Shown in pieces: positions 15,626 through 25,209 of a DNA stretch of 64,000 bases. Each line of letters starts with the position of its first letter. Position 1 is the stretch's first letter. The notes beneath the pieces were generated by a model that was not told where the DNA came from, searched no databases, and saw only the letters and a list, made by a program, of their open reading frames with translations. The position numbers and the translations under genes are program-made. This stretch comes from Sulfitobacter sp. HNIBRBA3233. GTDB lineage: Bacteria > Pseudomonadota > Alphaproteobacteria > Rhodobacterales > Rhodobacteraceae. Location: positions 496,001-560,000 of the forward strand of contig NZ_JBEFLP010000001.1 in NCBI RefSeq assembly GCF_040149665.1. The letters are read 5' to 3'.

Positions 15626-18600
15626 TGGCGACGATACTTTTCTCTGCGGCGGGCGCCGCGATTGGCGGCTCGGTTGGCGGTACTCTGGCGGGATTGTCTT
15701 CTGTCGCGATTGGCCGCGCGGTCGGTGCGACCCTGGGGCGCGTGGTGGATCAGAAGATCCTCGGTTCGGGGGCGCAGGCGGTCGAGACCGGCAAGATCGA
15801 CCGCTTTCGGCTCACCAGTGCCGGCGAGGGCGATCCCGTTACCCGTCTGCACGGGCGGATGCGCGTCGGCGGGCAGGTGATCTGGGCCTCCCAATTCGAG
15901 GAGGTGACGACCACGAGCGGGGGTGGCAAGGGCGGCGGATCGCGGCCAAGGACGACCGAGTACAGCTATTCGGTCAGCCTCGCCATTGCGCTCTGCGAAG
16001 GCGAGATCAGCCGCGTCGGGCGGATCTGGGCGGACGGCGAAGAGATCGCGCCGGATGACCTGAACCTGACCGTCTACACGGGCAGCGCCGATCAACAGCC
16101 CGATCCGCTGATGGAGGCCATCGAAGGGCTGGGCACCGTGCCCGCCTATCGCGGCACAGCTTATGTCGTGATCGAGGCGCTGGCGCTTCAGGCCTACGGA
16201 AACCGGGTGCCACAGTTCTCTTTCGAGGTGCTGCGGCCCGAGCAGCTGGAATTCGATGCATCGACCCATGCGCTGACCTACGGGATCAACGGTGTGGCAT
16301 TGATCCCCGGCACCGGAGAATATTCGCTGGCGACAACGGCTGTCAGCTATGAAGGAGAGAACAAGGCGCGGTGGAGCGCGAACATCAACTCCCCCTCGGG
16401 CAAGCCCGATTTCACGACATCGCTGGAGGAACTGGTCGAGGAATTGCCGAACCTCGCCGCAGCATCGCTCGTGGTGTCGTGGTTCGGATCGGACCTGCGG
16501 ATGGCGCAGTGCGCGCTGCGCCCTAAGGTCGAGGACCCCACCATCGACGGAGAGGAAATGCCTTGGGTGGTGTCCGGTCTGTCGCGCGAGGACGCAGAGG
16601 TGATTGCGACAGGAACGGACGACCGGCCGATTTACGGCGGCACGCCCGCCGACGCGGCGGTGATCGAGGCGATCAGGGCGTTGCGCGCCGAGGGCAAGGA
16701 GGTGATGTTCTATCCCTTCATCCTTATGGATCAGGGGGACGGCAACACGCTGATCAACCCCTACACCGGCGAGGAGGGCCAACCGGCCCTGCCGTGGCGC
16801 GGGCGGATCACCCTCGAGCGTGCGCCCGGTGTCGACGGCACGTCGGACGGAACGCCTGTGGCGGCAACAGAGGTGCAGGCGTTCTTCGGCACCGCACGGG
16901 CGGCGCATTTCACCGTCACAGACGGGCAGGTCACCTATGACGGTCCCGACGAATGGTCGCTCACGCGGTTCATTCTGCATTACGCCGCGCTCTGTGCTGC
17001 CGCGGGCGGTGTGGAGGCCTTTTGCATCAGTTCCGAGATGCGCGGGCTGACGCAGGTGCGCTCTGGCAGGAATGTCTTTCCCGCCGTCGAGGCGCTGCGC
17101 GATCTTGCCGCCGAGGCCCGCAGCCTTTTGGGACCCGATACCAAAATCAGCTATGCCGCCGACTGGAGCGAGTATTTCGGATACCACCCGCAGGACGGAT
17201 CACAGGATCACCTGTTTCACCTCGATCCGCTGTGGGCCGATCCGCAGATCGATTTCATCGGTGTCGACAATTACATGCCGCTGTCCGACTGGCGCGAAGG
17301 CGTGGCGCATCTGGATGCGCAGACGTGGGATGCGATCTACCAGATGGGCTATTTGCAAGCCAACATCGAAGGGGGTGAAGGCTTTGACTGGTACTACGGA
17401 TCGCAAGAGGAGCGGGACGCGCAGATCCGGACGCCGATCACCGACGGGGCCTATGGCGAGCCCTGGGTCTTTCGCTACAAGGACTTCCGGGGCTGGTGGG
17501 AGAACCGCCATTACAACCGCATCGGAGGGGTCCGTGCGGCTGATCCGACCGGATGGGTGCCGGGATCGAAACCGATCTGGTTCACGGAATACGGCTGTGC
17601 TGCGATCGACAAGGGGACGAACCAACCCAACAAGTTTCTCGATCCCAAGTCGTCGGAAAGCCGCCTGCCCAGATATTCCGACGGGGCGCGCGATGACTTC
17701 ATGCAAATGCAGTATTTGCGGTCGATGACAGACTATTGGGCCCGCCCCGAAAACAATCCCGAAGGACTGGAATACACCGGTCCGATGATCGACATGCGCC
17801 ATGCGTTTGTATGGGCGTGGGATGTGCGGCCCTATCCTTTCTTTCCGGGCAATCGTGATCTGTGGAGCGACGGGCGCAACTACGCGCGGGGGCACTGGCT
17901 GAACGGGCGCACCACCTCGTGCAGCCTTGCCGCGGTGGTCGACGAGATTTGCGCGCGCGCCGGCGTCGGGGCGCGGGATACTAGCGGGCTTTACGGCGTG
18001 GTGCGCGGCTACGCCATGACCGACGTCAGCGATGCCCGCAGCGCGTTGCAGCCGCTTATGGTGCGCTACGGATTCGATGCGATCGAACGCGACGGGACGC
18101 TGTTGTTCCGGATGCGCACCGGTTTGCGGCCCACCGTGCTGGCGCGCGATACATTCGCCGTCAGCGACGATCTGGACGGGACATTGGTGCAGGTGCGTGA
18201 ACCCGACGCGAGCCTGTCCGGGCGCATCCGGGTGCGCTTCGTACAGGCGGACGGTAATTTCGACGTGATCAGCGAGGAAGCCGTGTTGCCCGACGAACGC
18301 ACCCATGCGGTCGCGGCTTCTGAATTCACCATGCTGATGACCCGTGCCGAGGGGCGGCAGGTGGCCGAGCGCTGGCTGAACGAGGCGCGCATCGCCCGCG
18401 AGACGGTGCGGTTTGCCCTGCCGCCCTCGCAGCTTGGCGTGCGGGCGGGGGATGTCATCTCGGTGCCGGCAGATCAGCGGGAGGGCGCGTCGCTCTACCG
18501 TGTGGACAGTGTCGAGCAGGCGGAGTTCCAGCACCTCGAAGCGGTGCGGATCGACCCGCAGCTCTACGACCCTGCGCCGCTGGATGACGAAGGGGCGCCG

Positions 18601-19557
18601 CTGCGGCGGTTCGTGGCGCCTCTGCCGGTGCTGCCGGTTTTTCTGGATCTGCCGCTTCTGCGCGGCGACGAAGTTCCTTTCGCGCCCTATATCGCGGCGA
18701 CAGCATCGCCGTGGCCCGGAAGCGTGGCGCTCTACAGCAGCCAGGCGGGCGAGGATTACGCCGAGAACACGGTGCTGCCGGCGCGGGCGATCGTCGGGAC
18801 CACGCGCACGCCCCTGTCCGCCACATGTCCCGGCCTGATCGACCGTGGCGAGGGGCTGGAAGTCCGTCTGATCAGCGGCAGGCTCGAATCGGTCAGCCGC
18901 GCGGCGCTGCTGGGCGGTGCGAACCTTGCCGCGATCGGGGACGGGGGCAAGGATAACTGGGAGGTTTTCCAGTTCCAGACCGCTACCTTGGCGGGCCCCG
19001 GCACCTATATCCTGTCGAATCGTCTGAGGGGGCAGGCGGGATCGGACGGCCTGATGCCCGATATCTGGCCTGCGGGATCGCAGTTTGTCCTGCTCAGCGG
19101 TGCCGTGCGCCAGATCGCGCTGGAGCGTAACCTGCGCGGCGTGGCGCAAACCTACCGGATCGGTCCGGCGCACAGACCGATCGACGACGGATCCTACCGT
19201 GAACTGACCCTCGCGTTCGACGGTAACGGCCTGCGCCCCTACGCTCCGGCGCATCTGCGCGCGTCGCAACGGCAGGACGGCGCGGTTGCGCTGGACTGGA
19301 TCAGGCGGACGCGGCTCGACGGTGACCCGTGGGAGGGACCGGACGTGCCACTGGGAGAAGAAAGCGAGATGTACCTGGTCCGTATCGAGAAGAATGGCAC
19401 GCTCCTGCGCGAGGAACTGACATCGCAGCCGCAATATCTTTATAGCGCAGCGGCGCAGAGCGCGGACGGCGCAAGCATTCCCTTCACCGCGCGGGTCGCG
19501 CAGATTTCGGCGACCTATGGTGCGGGTCTGTTCGCCCAGAGGATCGTGGGGATCTGA
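15625..19557 (+). CDS. GTA large tail protein with TIM-barrel domain (g15)
   Basis: 1310 residues, the largest protein of the cluster (called megatron in RcGTA structural work). The N-terminal Gly/Ala-rich segment could cross a membrane. The central GTA TIM-barrel-like domain shows EVMFYPFILMD, KISYAADWSEYFGYHPQDG and DFIGVDNYMPLSDW, with IWFTEYGCAAIDKG later. The C-terminal third is a phage-tail_3-type region with EAVLPDERTHAVAASEFT. It forms the tail tip and probably binds or crosses the recipient envelope. The gene is open throughout and couples to the next small gene at its stop. Confidence 0.95.
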   Translation: MATILFSAAGAAIGGSVGGTLAGLSSVAIGRAVGATLGRVVDQKILGSGAQAVETGKIDRFRLTSAGEGDPVTRLHGRMRVGGQVIWASQFEEVTTTSGGGKGGGSRPRTTEYSYSVSLAIALCEGEISRVGRIWADGEEIAPDDLNLTVYTGSADQQPDPLMEAIEGLGTVPAYRGTAYVVIEALALQAYGNRVPQFSFEVLRPEQLEFDASTHALTYGINGVALIPGTGEYSLATTAVSYEGENKARWSANINSPSGKPDFTTSLEELVEELPNLAAASLVVSWFGSDLRMAQCALRPKVEDPTIDGEEMPWVVSGLSREDAEVIATGTDDRPIYGGTPADAAVIEAIRALRAEGKEVMFYPFILMDQGDGNTLINPYTGEEGQPALPWRGRITLERAPGVDGTSDGTPVAATEVQAFFGTARAAHFTVTDGQVTYDGPDEWSLTRFILHYAALCAAAGGVEAFCISSEMRGLTQVRSGRNVFPAVEALRDLAAEARSLLGPDTKISYAADWSEYFGYHPQDGSQDHLFHLDPLWADPQIDFIGVDNYMPLSDWREGVAHLDAQTWDAIYQMGYLQANIEGGEGFDWYYGSQEERDAQIRTPITDGAYGEPWVFRYKDFRGWWENRHYNRIGGVRAADPTGWVPGSKPIWFTEYGCAAIDKGTNQPNKFLDPKSSESRLPRYSDGARDDFMQMQYLRSMTDYWARPENNPEGLEYTGPMIDMRHAFVWAWDVRPYPFFPGNRDLWSDGRNYARGHWLNGRTTSCSLAAVVDEICARAGVGARDTSGLYGVVRGYAMTDVSDARSALQPLMVRYGFDAIERDGTLLFRMRTGLRPTVLARDTFAVSDDLDGTLVQVREPDASLSGRIRVRFVQADGNFDVISEEAVLPDERTHAVAASEFTMLMTRAEGRQVAERWLNEARIARETVRFALPPSQLGVRAGDVISVPADQREGASLYRVDSVEQAEFQHLEAVRIDPQLYDPAPLDDEGAPLRRFVAPLPVLPVFLDLPLLRGDEVPFAPYIAATASPWPGSVALYSSQAGEDYAENTVLPARAIVGTTRTPLSATCPGLIDRGEGLEVRLISGRLESVSRAALLGGANLAAIGDGGKDNWEVFQFQTATLAGPGTYILSNRLRGQAGSDGLMPDIWPAGSQFVLLSGAVRQIALERNLRGVAQTYRIGPAHRPIDDGSYRELTLAFDGNGLRPYAPAHLRASQRQDGAVALDWIRRTRLDGDPWEGPDVPLGEESEMYLVRIEKNGTLLREELTSQPQYLYSAAAQSADGASIPFTARVAQISATYGAGLFAQRIVGI

Positions 19558-19859
19558 TGCAGCGGTTGGGTGTGATGGACCTTCACCACGCGGCACGCGC
19601 TGTCGCGGCAGCCCCGCAAGCCCAGCGGGCAGGGCTTGCGGCGACCCTGTGTTCGGGTGCCCATGTCGCCCATAAATACGTCAAGCGCCTTGGCAGGTGG
19701 CATCCTGTCTGGGGCGACGGCAGTCTGCGCGCGGCGACCCATAGCTTTGCAAAGGTCGAAGGCCGGGTGATGGACACAAGGATGCTGGACGCTTATATTA
19801 CGGTTTTACAGTGTCTTGAACGCAGGCTGCGCGAGAATTGCCGCCCATCCGGGGTGTGA
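19557..19859 (+). CDS. Small conserved protein coupled to GTA g15
   Basis: 100 residues. Its ATG overlaps the g15 stop (TGATG), so it reads as the last gene of the GTA cluster. The visible pattern is a helical N terminus (DLHHAARAVAAAPQAQRAGLAATL) followed by HKYVKRLGRWHPVWGDGSLRAAT and a helical end. It resembles the small DUF7742-type proteins that I recall downstream of GTA clusters in this family; that assignment is from memory. No catalytic motif is seen and a structural or assembly role is only suggested by position. Confidence 0.65.
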   Translation: MQRLGVMDLHHAARAVAAAPQAQRAGLAATLCSGAHVAHKYVKRLGRWHPVWGDGSLRAATHSFAKVEGRVMDTRMLDAYITVLQCLERRLRENCRPSGV

Positions 19860-19923
19860 TGGGTTTGCGTCTGGCTCTGGTATGCTAAGTAACGGTGCAG
19901 ACCTGCCGAAAAGGAGCCTTCCC

Positions 19924-20736
19924 ATGGCCAGACCGCAAACCAGTATTTCAGCCGTAGATCCGGTATGGGACAGGATCACCACAGAGGCGCAGCGCGCGGT
20001 ATCCGACGAACCCCTGATCGGGGGATTCGTACACGCCACCATTCTGCATCACCCGTCGATCGACAAGGCGTTGTCATACCGCGTCGCGGCAAAGCTGGCG
20101 TCGAACGAGATGTCGATGATGGTGGTACGCGAAGTCGTGGATCAGGCCTATGCCGACGATCCGACGCTTGTCGAAGCGGCGCGCGCGGATCTTGTCGCGA
20201 TCTTCGAACGCGATCCGGCCTGCCACCGGCTGTTGCAGCCGATCCTCTATTTCAAGGGGTTTCAGGCCGTCCAGGCCTACCGCATCGGCCACTACCTGTG
20301 GAGCAAGGGAAAGCGCGACCTCGCGTATTTCTTCCAGATGCGTGTGTCCGAGATTTTCGGCGTCGATATCCACCCCGCCGCGCGGATCGGCAAAGGGATC
20401 ATGATCGACCACGCCCATTCCGTGGTCATCGGCGAGACCGCCGTTGTGGGCGACAATGTCTCGATGCTGCATTCGGTCACGCTCGGCGGTACGGGCAAGG
20501 AAGAGGAGGACCGTCACCCCAAGATCGGAGACGGTGTGCTGATCGGGGCCGGAGCAAAGGTGCTGGGCAACATCAGCGTGGGCCACTGCAGCCGCATCGC
20601 CGCAGGTTCGGTGGTGCTGGAGGATGTGCCCCCCTGCAAGACGGTGGCGGGCATCCCCGCGCGTATCGTGGGCGAGGCGGGATGCGAGCAGCCCGCGATT
20701 TCCATGAACCATATGCTGGGCCCGTGGGAGGGCTGA
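19924..20736 (+). CDS. cysE: Serine O-acetyltransferase
   Basis: 270 residues. It acetylates L-serine with acetyl-CoA, the first step of cysteine synthesis. The N-terminal helical domain is followed by a left-handed beta-helix with hexapeptide repeats. Catalytic-region residues align with the E. coli enzyme: Asp148 in FGVDIHPAARIG and His163 in MIDHAHSVVIGETAVVG; LGGTGK and DRHPKIGDGV follow. AAGGAG (19911-19916) fixes the ATG at 19924. A -10-like TATGCT preceded by TG lies at 19881-19886. A terminator follows at 20767-20793. Confidence 0.96.
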   Translation: MARPQTSISAVDPVWDRITTEAQRAVSDEPLIGGFVHATILHHPSIDKALSYRVAAKLASNEMSMMVVREVVDQAYADDPTLVEAARADLVAIFERDPACHRLLQPILYFKGFQAVQAYRIGHYLWSKGKRDLAYFFQMRVSEIFGVDIHPAARIGKGIMIDHAHSVVIGETAVVGDNVSMLHSVTLGGTGKEEEDRHPKIGDGVLIGAGAKVLGNISVGHCSRIAAGSVVLEDVPPCKTVAGIPARIVGEAGCEQPAISMNHMLGPWEG

Positions 20737-20766
20737 CCGCGCTGCCGCGACCCTGAGTAAACCGAA

Positions 20767-20793
20767 AAAGGCCGAAGCAATGCTTCGGCCTTT
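20767..20793. terminator. Bidirectional terminator between cysE and pdhC
   Basis: GCCGAAGC (20771-20778), a 3-nt loop, GCTTCGGC (20782-20789), flanked by an A-run on the left and TTT on the right, so it can stop transcripts from both directions. It separates the convergent cysE and pdhC genes. Confidence 0.9.
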
Positions 20794-20846
20794 GTCTTGA
20801 TAGGTTGCGCGCGCCCGGTGTCAGCCCCGGCGGCCTGAAGAGAACG

Positions 20847-22214
20847 TCAGGCGAGCATCGTCATCGGCGCTTCGAGATTGTCCTTGATCGCGGAAAGCAA
20901 TTGCGCGCCCAGTGCGCCATCGATCACCCGGTGATCTACCGACAGCGTGACGGACATGACGGTGGCGACGGTCAGATCGCCGTCTTTGCCGACCACGGGT
21001 TTCTTCACCCCGGCACCCACCGCAAGGATCGCGCCGTGGGGCGGATTGATGACCGCATCGAAGTTGTCGATCCCGAACATCCCGAGGTTGGAGATGGCAA
21101 AACTGCCGCCCTGATACTCCTGCGGGCTCAGCTTGCGGTCGCGGGCGCGGGTGGCGAGGTCTTTCATCTCGGCGCTCAGGCTGGAGAGGGATTTCATCTC
21201 GGCGTCCTTGAGGACCGGTGTGAAAAGCCCGCCTTCGATCGCCACCGCAACCGCGACATCGGACGCGGTCATCTTGAGGATACGGTCCCCCGCCCAGACG
21301 GCGTTGGCTTCCGGCACCTGTTGCAGTGCCAGCGCGCAGGCCTTGATGATGAAGTCGTTGACCGACAGCTTCACGCCGCGCGGCTCGAGCTGCTTGTTGA
21401 GATCGGCGCGGAATTTCATCAGCGCGTCCAGATGGATGTCGCGACGCAGGTAGAAATGCGGCACTGTCTGCTTGGCTTCGGTGAGCCGCGCGGCAATCGT
21501 CTTGCGCATCCCGTCAAGTTTGACTTCTGCGTACTCGCGGCCCTCGTACATCTTCGCCACGGTATCGGCAGAGGGGCCTGCGGGCAGCGAAGCAGCGGCC
21601 TGCTTGGGCGCGTCCGTTTTCGCAGTATCCTGTTTCGCGTCGGCCGCTTTTTCGCTGGTCTTGGGCGCGTCCGATTTCTCGAGCGCCTCGACATCCGCCT
21701 TCACGATACGGCCGTGCGGGCCGGACCCGTCGATCGACGCAAGGTCGAGCCCCTTTTGCGCCGCGATCCGCCGTGCAAGGGGCGAGGCGAAAATGCGCGT
21801 CCCGTCCTTGCCGGTGGGGGCGGCGGGCGCCTCGGCGACCGATCCGCTTTCGGGACCGCCACGACCGTGCCCCTGTGCGGGCGCAGTCTGCTCGGACGGC
21901 TCTGCGGGCGCCACGTTCGACGAGGCCTCGGCCTCGGGCGCGGAGACCTCGCCGATGTCGTCAGCGCTTTCGCCTTCTTCCAGAAGCACGGCGATAGGCG
22001 CATTGACCTTGACGCCTTCGGTGCCTTCCTCGACGAGGATCTTGCCGATGGTGCCTTCGTCCACGGCCTCGAATTCCATCGTGGCCTTGTCGGTTTCGAT
22101 TTCGCACATCACGTCGCCGGACGACACGGTATCGCCCTCCTTGACGAGCCATTTGGCGAGCGTGCCTTCTTCCATGGTGGGCGAGAGGGCGGGCATCAGG
22201 ATCTCTGTTGGCAT
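20847..22214 (-). CDS. pdhC: Pyruvate dehydrogenase E2, dihydrolipoamide acetyltransferase
   Basis: 455 residues. The N-terminal lipoyl domain has the attachment Lys43 in ETDKATMEF. An Ala/Pro-rich linker follows, then the E1/E3-binding domain ([29 protein letters not shown]), a second linker, and the acetyltransferase core with the catalytic His in [11 protein letters not shown]2 forms the core of the complex that makes acetyl-CoA from pyruvate. The gene starts 12 nt after pdhB and ends the pdhA-pdhB-pdhC operon. Its lipoyl-domain DNA is nearly the same as that of pdhB. Confidence 0.97.
   Translation of the reverse strand: MPTEILMPALSPTMEEGTLAKWLVKEGDTVSSGDVMCEIETDKATMEFEAVDEGTIGKILVEEGTEGVKVNAPIAVLLEEGESADDIGEVSAPEAEASSNVAPAEPSEQTAPAQGHGRGGPESGSVAEAPAAPTGKDGTRIFASPLARRIAAQKGLDLASIDGSGPHGRIVKADVEALEKSDAPKTSEKAADAKQDTAKTDAPKQAAASLPAGPSADTVAKMYEGREYAEVKLDGMRKTIAARLTEAKQTVPHFYLRRDIHLDALMKFRADLNKQLEPRGVKLSVNDFIIKACALALQQVPEANAVWAGDRILKMTASDVAVAVAIEGGLFTPVLKDAEMKSLSSLSAEMKDLATRARDRKLSPQEYQGGSFAISNLGMFGIDNFDAVINPPHGAILAVGAGVKKPVVGKDGDLTVATVMSVTLSVDHRVIDGALGAQLLSAIKDNLEAPMTMLA
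22036..22094. repeat. 59-nt direct repeat, copy in pdhC lipoyl domain
   Basis: Bases 22036-22094 are identical to 23428-23486 in pdhB by direct reading. The segment encodes the lipoyl-lysine region and downstream (from [14 protein letters not shown] onward). The spacing is 1392 nt. Confidence 0.9.
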
Positions 22215-22226
22215 CTTGTCCGCTCC

Positions 22227-23606
22227 TTACCGGTAGGTGACTTTATGCACGGCCTCGATCACCTCTTTGGTGGTGACCAGCGCGTGTTTTTCGAGGTTGG
22301 CGGCATAGGGCATCGGAACGTCCTTGCCGGTGCAGTTGATGACCGGCGCATCGAGATAGTCGAACGCCTCCTGCATGATCACCGAGCTGATGTAGTTCCC
22401 GACCGATCCTTGCGGCCAGCCTTCCTCGACGGTAACAAGGCGGTTGGTTTTCTGCACCGACCGGATGATCGCGCCGGTGTCCATGGGGCGCAGGGTCCGC
22501 AGGTCGATGACCTCGGCCTTGATGCCGTCCTCGGCCAGCTTGTCGGCCGCTTCGAGCGCGTAGGTCATGCCGATACCGAAGCTGACGATGGTCACATCCT
22601 CGCCCTCGCGCCAGATCCGCGCCTTGCCGAAAGGAACAGTGTAGTCGTCAAGGTCCGGCACATCGAAGCTGCGCCCGTAGAGGATCTCGTTCTCGAGGAA
22701 AATCACCGGGTTCGGATCGCGGATCGCCGTCTTCATCAACCCTTTGTAGTCGGAGGCGGAGTAGGGCATCGCCACCTTCAGGCCGGGGACCTGCATGTAC
22801 CATGCGGCATAATCCTGGCTGTGCTGGGCGCCCACGCGCGCGGCGGCGCCGTTCGGGCCGCGGAACACCATCGGTGCGCCCATCTGGCCGCCCGACATAT
22901 AGAGCGTCTTGGCCGCCGAGTTGATGATCTGGTCGATCGCCTGCATGCCGAAGTTCCAGGTCATGAACTCGACAATCGGCTTCAGCCCGCCGAAGGCAGC
23001 CCCGACACCGATACCGGCAAAGCCGTGTTCGGTGATCGGCGTGTCGATCACGCGCTTGGAGCCGAATTCGTCCAGCATCCCTTGGGTGATCTTGTAGGCG
23101 CCCTGATATTCGGCAACCTCTTCGCCCATGATGAACACGGTCTCGTCGCGGCGCATTTCCTCGGCCATGCCGTCGCGCAACGCTTCGCGGACCGTCTGCT
23201 GTTTCAGCTTGGTGCCCTCGGGCCAGTCGGGGGTCACATCGGCCTGTGGTTCGGGGTGCGCCTTGCTTTCGGCGGGCGCGGTTTCCGAGGATTGTTCCTT
23301 GTCCGCCGGAACCGGGGCCGATGCGGATTCGGATTTGGCGGTGTCGATATCGGAGGCATCTTCGCCTTCCTCGAGAAGCACGGCGATGGGCGTGTTCACC
23401 TTCACGCCTTCGGTGCCTTCCTCGATCAGGATCTTGCCGATGGTGCCTTCGTCCACGGCCTCGAATTCCATCGTGGCCTTGTCGGTCTCGATCTCGGCCA
23501 TGATGTCGCCGGAGGAAACGGTATCGCCTTCCTTGACCAGCCATTTGGCCAAGGTGCCCTCTTCCATGGTGGGCGAGAGGGCTGGCATGAGGATTTCAGT
23601 CGCCAT
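22227..23606 (-). CDS. pdhB: Pyruvate dehydrogenase E1 beta subunit with lipoyl domain
   Basis: 459 residues, about 130 more than a plain E1-beta. Residues 1-80 form a lipoyl domain with Lys43 in ETDKATMEF; residues about 80-130 are an Ala/Pro/Glu linker; the E1-beta body then starts ([26 protein letters not shown]) with [16 protein letters not shown] and [13 protein letters not shown]. It joins with PdhA to decarboxylate pyruvate using thiamine diphosphate. The lipoyl fusion is known from several alphaproteobacteria. Its ATG shares a base with the pdhA stop (TAATG). Confidence 0.97.
   Translation of the reverse strand: MATEILMPALSPTMEEGTLAKWLVKEGDTVSSGDIMAEIETDKATMEFEAVDEGTIGKILIEEGTEGVKVNTPIAVLLEEGEDASDIDTAKSESASAPVPADKEQSSETAPAESKAHPEPQADVTPDWPEGTKLKQQTVREALRDGMAEEMRRDETVFIMGEEVAEYQGAYKITQGMLDEFGSKRVIDTPITEHGFAGIGVGAAFGGLKPIVEFMTWNFGMQAIDQIINSAAKTLYMSGGQMGAPMVFRGPNGAAARVGAQHSQDYAAWYMQVPGLKVAMPYSASDYKGLMKTAIRDPNPVIFLENEILYGRSFDVPDLDDYTVPFGKARIWREGEDVTIVSFGIGMTYALEAADKLAEDGIKAEVIDLRTLRPMDTGAIIRSVQKTNRLVTVEEGWPQGSVGNYISSVIMQEAFDYLDAPVINCTGKDVPMPYAANLEKHALVTTKEVIEAVHKVTYR
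23428..23486. repeat. 59-nt direct repeat, copy in pdhB lipoyl domain
   Basis: Identical to 22036-22094 in pdhC. The flanking lipoyl-coding DNA is also similar but with silent and a few amino acid differences, as expected from past gene conversion. Confidence 0.9.
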
Positions 23607-24628
23607 TACACGGCCTCCTGCGGAATTTCGTCTGCGTAGATGTCTGTCCAGAGCTCGTCGAGATGCGGCTCGGGGCTCTCCTTCGCGAACTCGGCGCTCT
23701 CGTTCACGATGCCCTTGATTTCCTTGTCGATGGCCTTGAGGTCGTCCTCGCTGGCGTGATCGCCGGTCAGCAGCATCTTGCGCACCGCCTCAATCGGGTC
23801 GCGTTCGTCGCGCATCTTCTGGACCTCTTCGCGGGTTCGGTATTTCGCGGGGTCCGACATCGAATGGCCACGGTAGCGGTAGGTCTTGATTTCGAGGATG
23901 TAGGGGCCCTTGCCCGCGCGGCAGTGTGCGACAGCCGTCTCTCCGGCTGCCTTGACCGCCAGCACGTCCATGCCGTCGACCGCTTCGCCGGGGATGCCGA
24001 ATGCCTTGCCGCGTTCCCAGATCTCGGCAGAGGAGGTGGAGCGCTGCTGCGCCGTACCCATGGCATACTGGTTGTTCTCGATCACGAAGATCACCGGCAG
24101 CGTCCAGAGCGCGGCCATGTTGAATGTCTCGTAGACCTGACCCTGATTCGCGGCGCCGTCGCCAAAGTAGGTGAAGGTGACGTTGTCGTTGCCCTTGTAC
24201 TTGTCGGCAAAGGCCAAACCCGCACCCAGTGGCACGTTGGCGCCCACGATGCCGTGGCCGCCGTAAAACTTCTTCTCTTTCGAGAACATGTGCATCGAGC
24301 CGCCCTTGCCCTTGGAATAGCCGCCCTCGCGGCCGGTCAGCTCGGCCATGACGCCGTTGGGCTCCATCCCGCAGGCCAGCATGTGGCCGTGGTCGCGGTA
24401 GGTGGTGATGCGGCTGTCGCCGTCCTTGGCCGTGGCTTCGAGACCGACAACAACGGCCTCCTGACCGATATAGAGGTGGCAGAACCCCCCGATCAGCCCC
24501 ATGCCATAAAGCTGGCCTGCTTTCTCCTCGAACCGCCGGATCAGCAGCATGTCACGGTAGTAGGCTTTCAGCTCATCCGCCGAAACATTGGGTGTCTCGG
24601 TCTTCGCAGTCGATTTGCGCGCCGCCAT
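23606..24628 (-). CDS. pdhA: Pyruvate dehydrogenase E1 alpha subunit
   Basis: 340 residues. The thiamine diphosphate motif is visible as [22 protein letters not shown] followed by NNQYAMGT, with [14 protein letters not shown] text ([14 protein letters not shown]) and the phosphorylation-loop-like [15 protein letters not shown]. It decarboxylates pyruvate with PdhB. The ATG at 24628 has GGGAGGATACC upstream; the longer frame is untranslated leader. A good promoter and a perfect palindrome lie 42-100 nt ahead, so it is the first gene of pdhABC. Confidence 0.97.
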   Translation of the reverse strand: MAARKSTAKTETPNVSADELKAYYRDMLLIRRFEEKAGQLYGMGLIGGFCHLYIGQEAVVVGLEATAKDGDSRITTYRDHGHMLACGMEPNGVMAELTGREGGYSKGKGGSMHMFSKEKKFYGGHGIVGANVPLGAGLAFADKYKGNDNVTFTYFGDGAANQGQVYETFNMAALWTLPVIFVIENNQYAMGTAQQRSTSSAEIWERGKAFGIPGEAVDGMDVLAVKAAGETAVAHCRAGKGPYILEIKTYRYRGHSMSDPAKYRTREEVQKMRDERDPIEAVRKMLLTGDHASEDDLKAIDKEIKGIVNESAEFAKESPEPHLDELWTDIYADEIPQEAV

Positions 24629-24669
24629 AGGTATCCTCCCTCTGCGTCCCGCTCCCCGCGGCACGAAAG

Positions 24670-24727
24670 TAGTTTAACGTTAAACTATACTCTAGAAGAT
24701 TATGGGAGCGATGGCGAGGGCCGTCAA
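24670..24727 (-). promoter_or_regulatory. pdhABC promoter with palindromic operator
   Basis: On the - strand: -35 TTGACG (24722-24727), 17-nt spacer, -10 CATAAT (24699-24704). The perfect 18-nt palindrome TAGTTTAACGTTAAACTA (24670-24687) begins about 5 nt after the predicted transcription start, a typical repressor position. A closely related palindrome lies ahead of lpd (38287-38306). Confidence 0.65.
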
Positions 24728-24757
24728 CACAATGCAGCCATGCAGCAGGCGGATGCC

Positions 24758-25048
24758 TCAGCGAATGACGATTTCGTCGGCACGCACCATGCCCAGAACG
24801 GTTCGTGCGCGTTCGTCCAGCAGATCGAGGTCGAGATAATCGTCCGACAGGCGGCGGGTCAGGTTTTCCATCTGCGTCACTTCGGCGTTCACTGCGTCGA
24901 GCTGGCTCCGCAGGCTCTGCGCCTCGCCCAGAATTTCCGCACGGCGGAACAGGCCGAAATCACCCTGCACGGCGGCGAAGGTGAAATAGAGGCTCAGCGC
25001 GAAAGCGATCGCGAAGAACAACAAGGGACCGAAGGACGGTTTGCTCAT
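24758..25048 (-). CDS. Septum formation initiator family protein (DivIC/FtsB-like)
   Basis: 96 residues: a short cytoplasmic start, one membrane segment (GPLLFFAIAFALSLYFTFAAV, residues about 6-26) and a periplasmic coiled coil (AEILGEAQSLRSQLDAVNAEVTQMENLTRRL) ending in LDERARTVLGMVRADEIVI. This is the FtsB/DivIC layout; such proteins join FtsL and FtsQ in the divisome. The ATG at 25048 is chosen because the upstream frame is not family-like. In alphaproteobacteria it commonly sits beside pdhA. Confidence 0.88.
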   Translation of the reverse strand: MSKPSFGPLLFFAIAFALSLYFTFAAVQGDFGLFRRAEILGEAQSLRSQLDAVNAEVTQMENLTRRLSDDYLDLDLLDERARTVLGMVRADEIVIR

Positions 25049-25209
25049 GGTGTGCCTGTGTCTGCCGTTTGAAGCCACCTCTTCGCGGGTGGTCCCGTGA
25101 CTATGACACAGGTGATTCGCCTTGTGAATCCCCCGACGCGCCCACAATGCATTATTTTGACGATTTGCGGTGTGAATGACCGGTGAGGTGCAGGGCAGGG
25201 GGTGGCTCC

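Noticed and set aside
5468..19557. Ordinary temperate prophage
   Set aside because: No integrase, attachment repeats, repressor, replication or lysis genes are seen, and gene order matches the RcGTA cluster.
20805..23639. 944-residue open frame on the + strand
   Set aside because: Antisense shadow of pdhC and pdhB; its internal repeat only mirrors the duplicated lipoyl domains.
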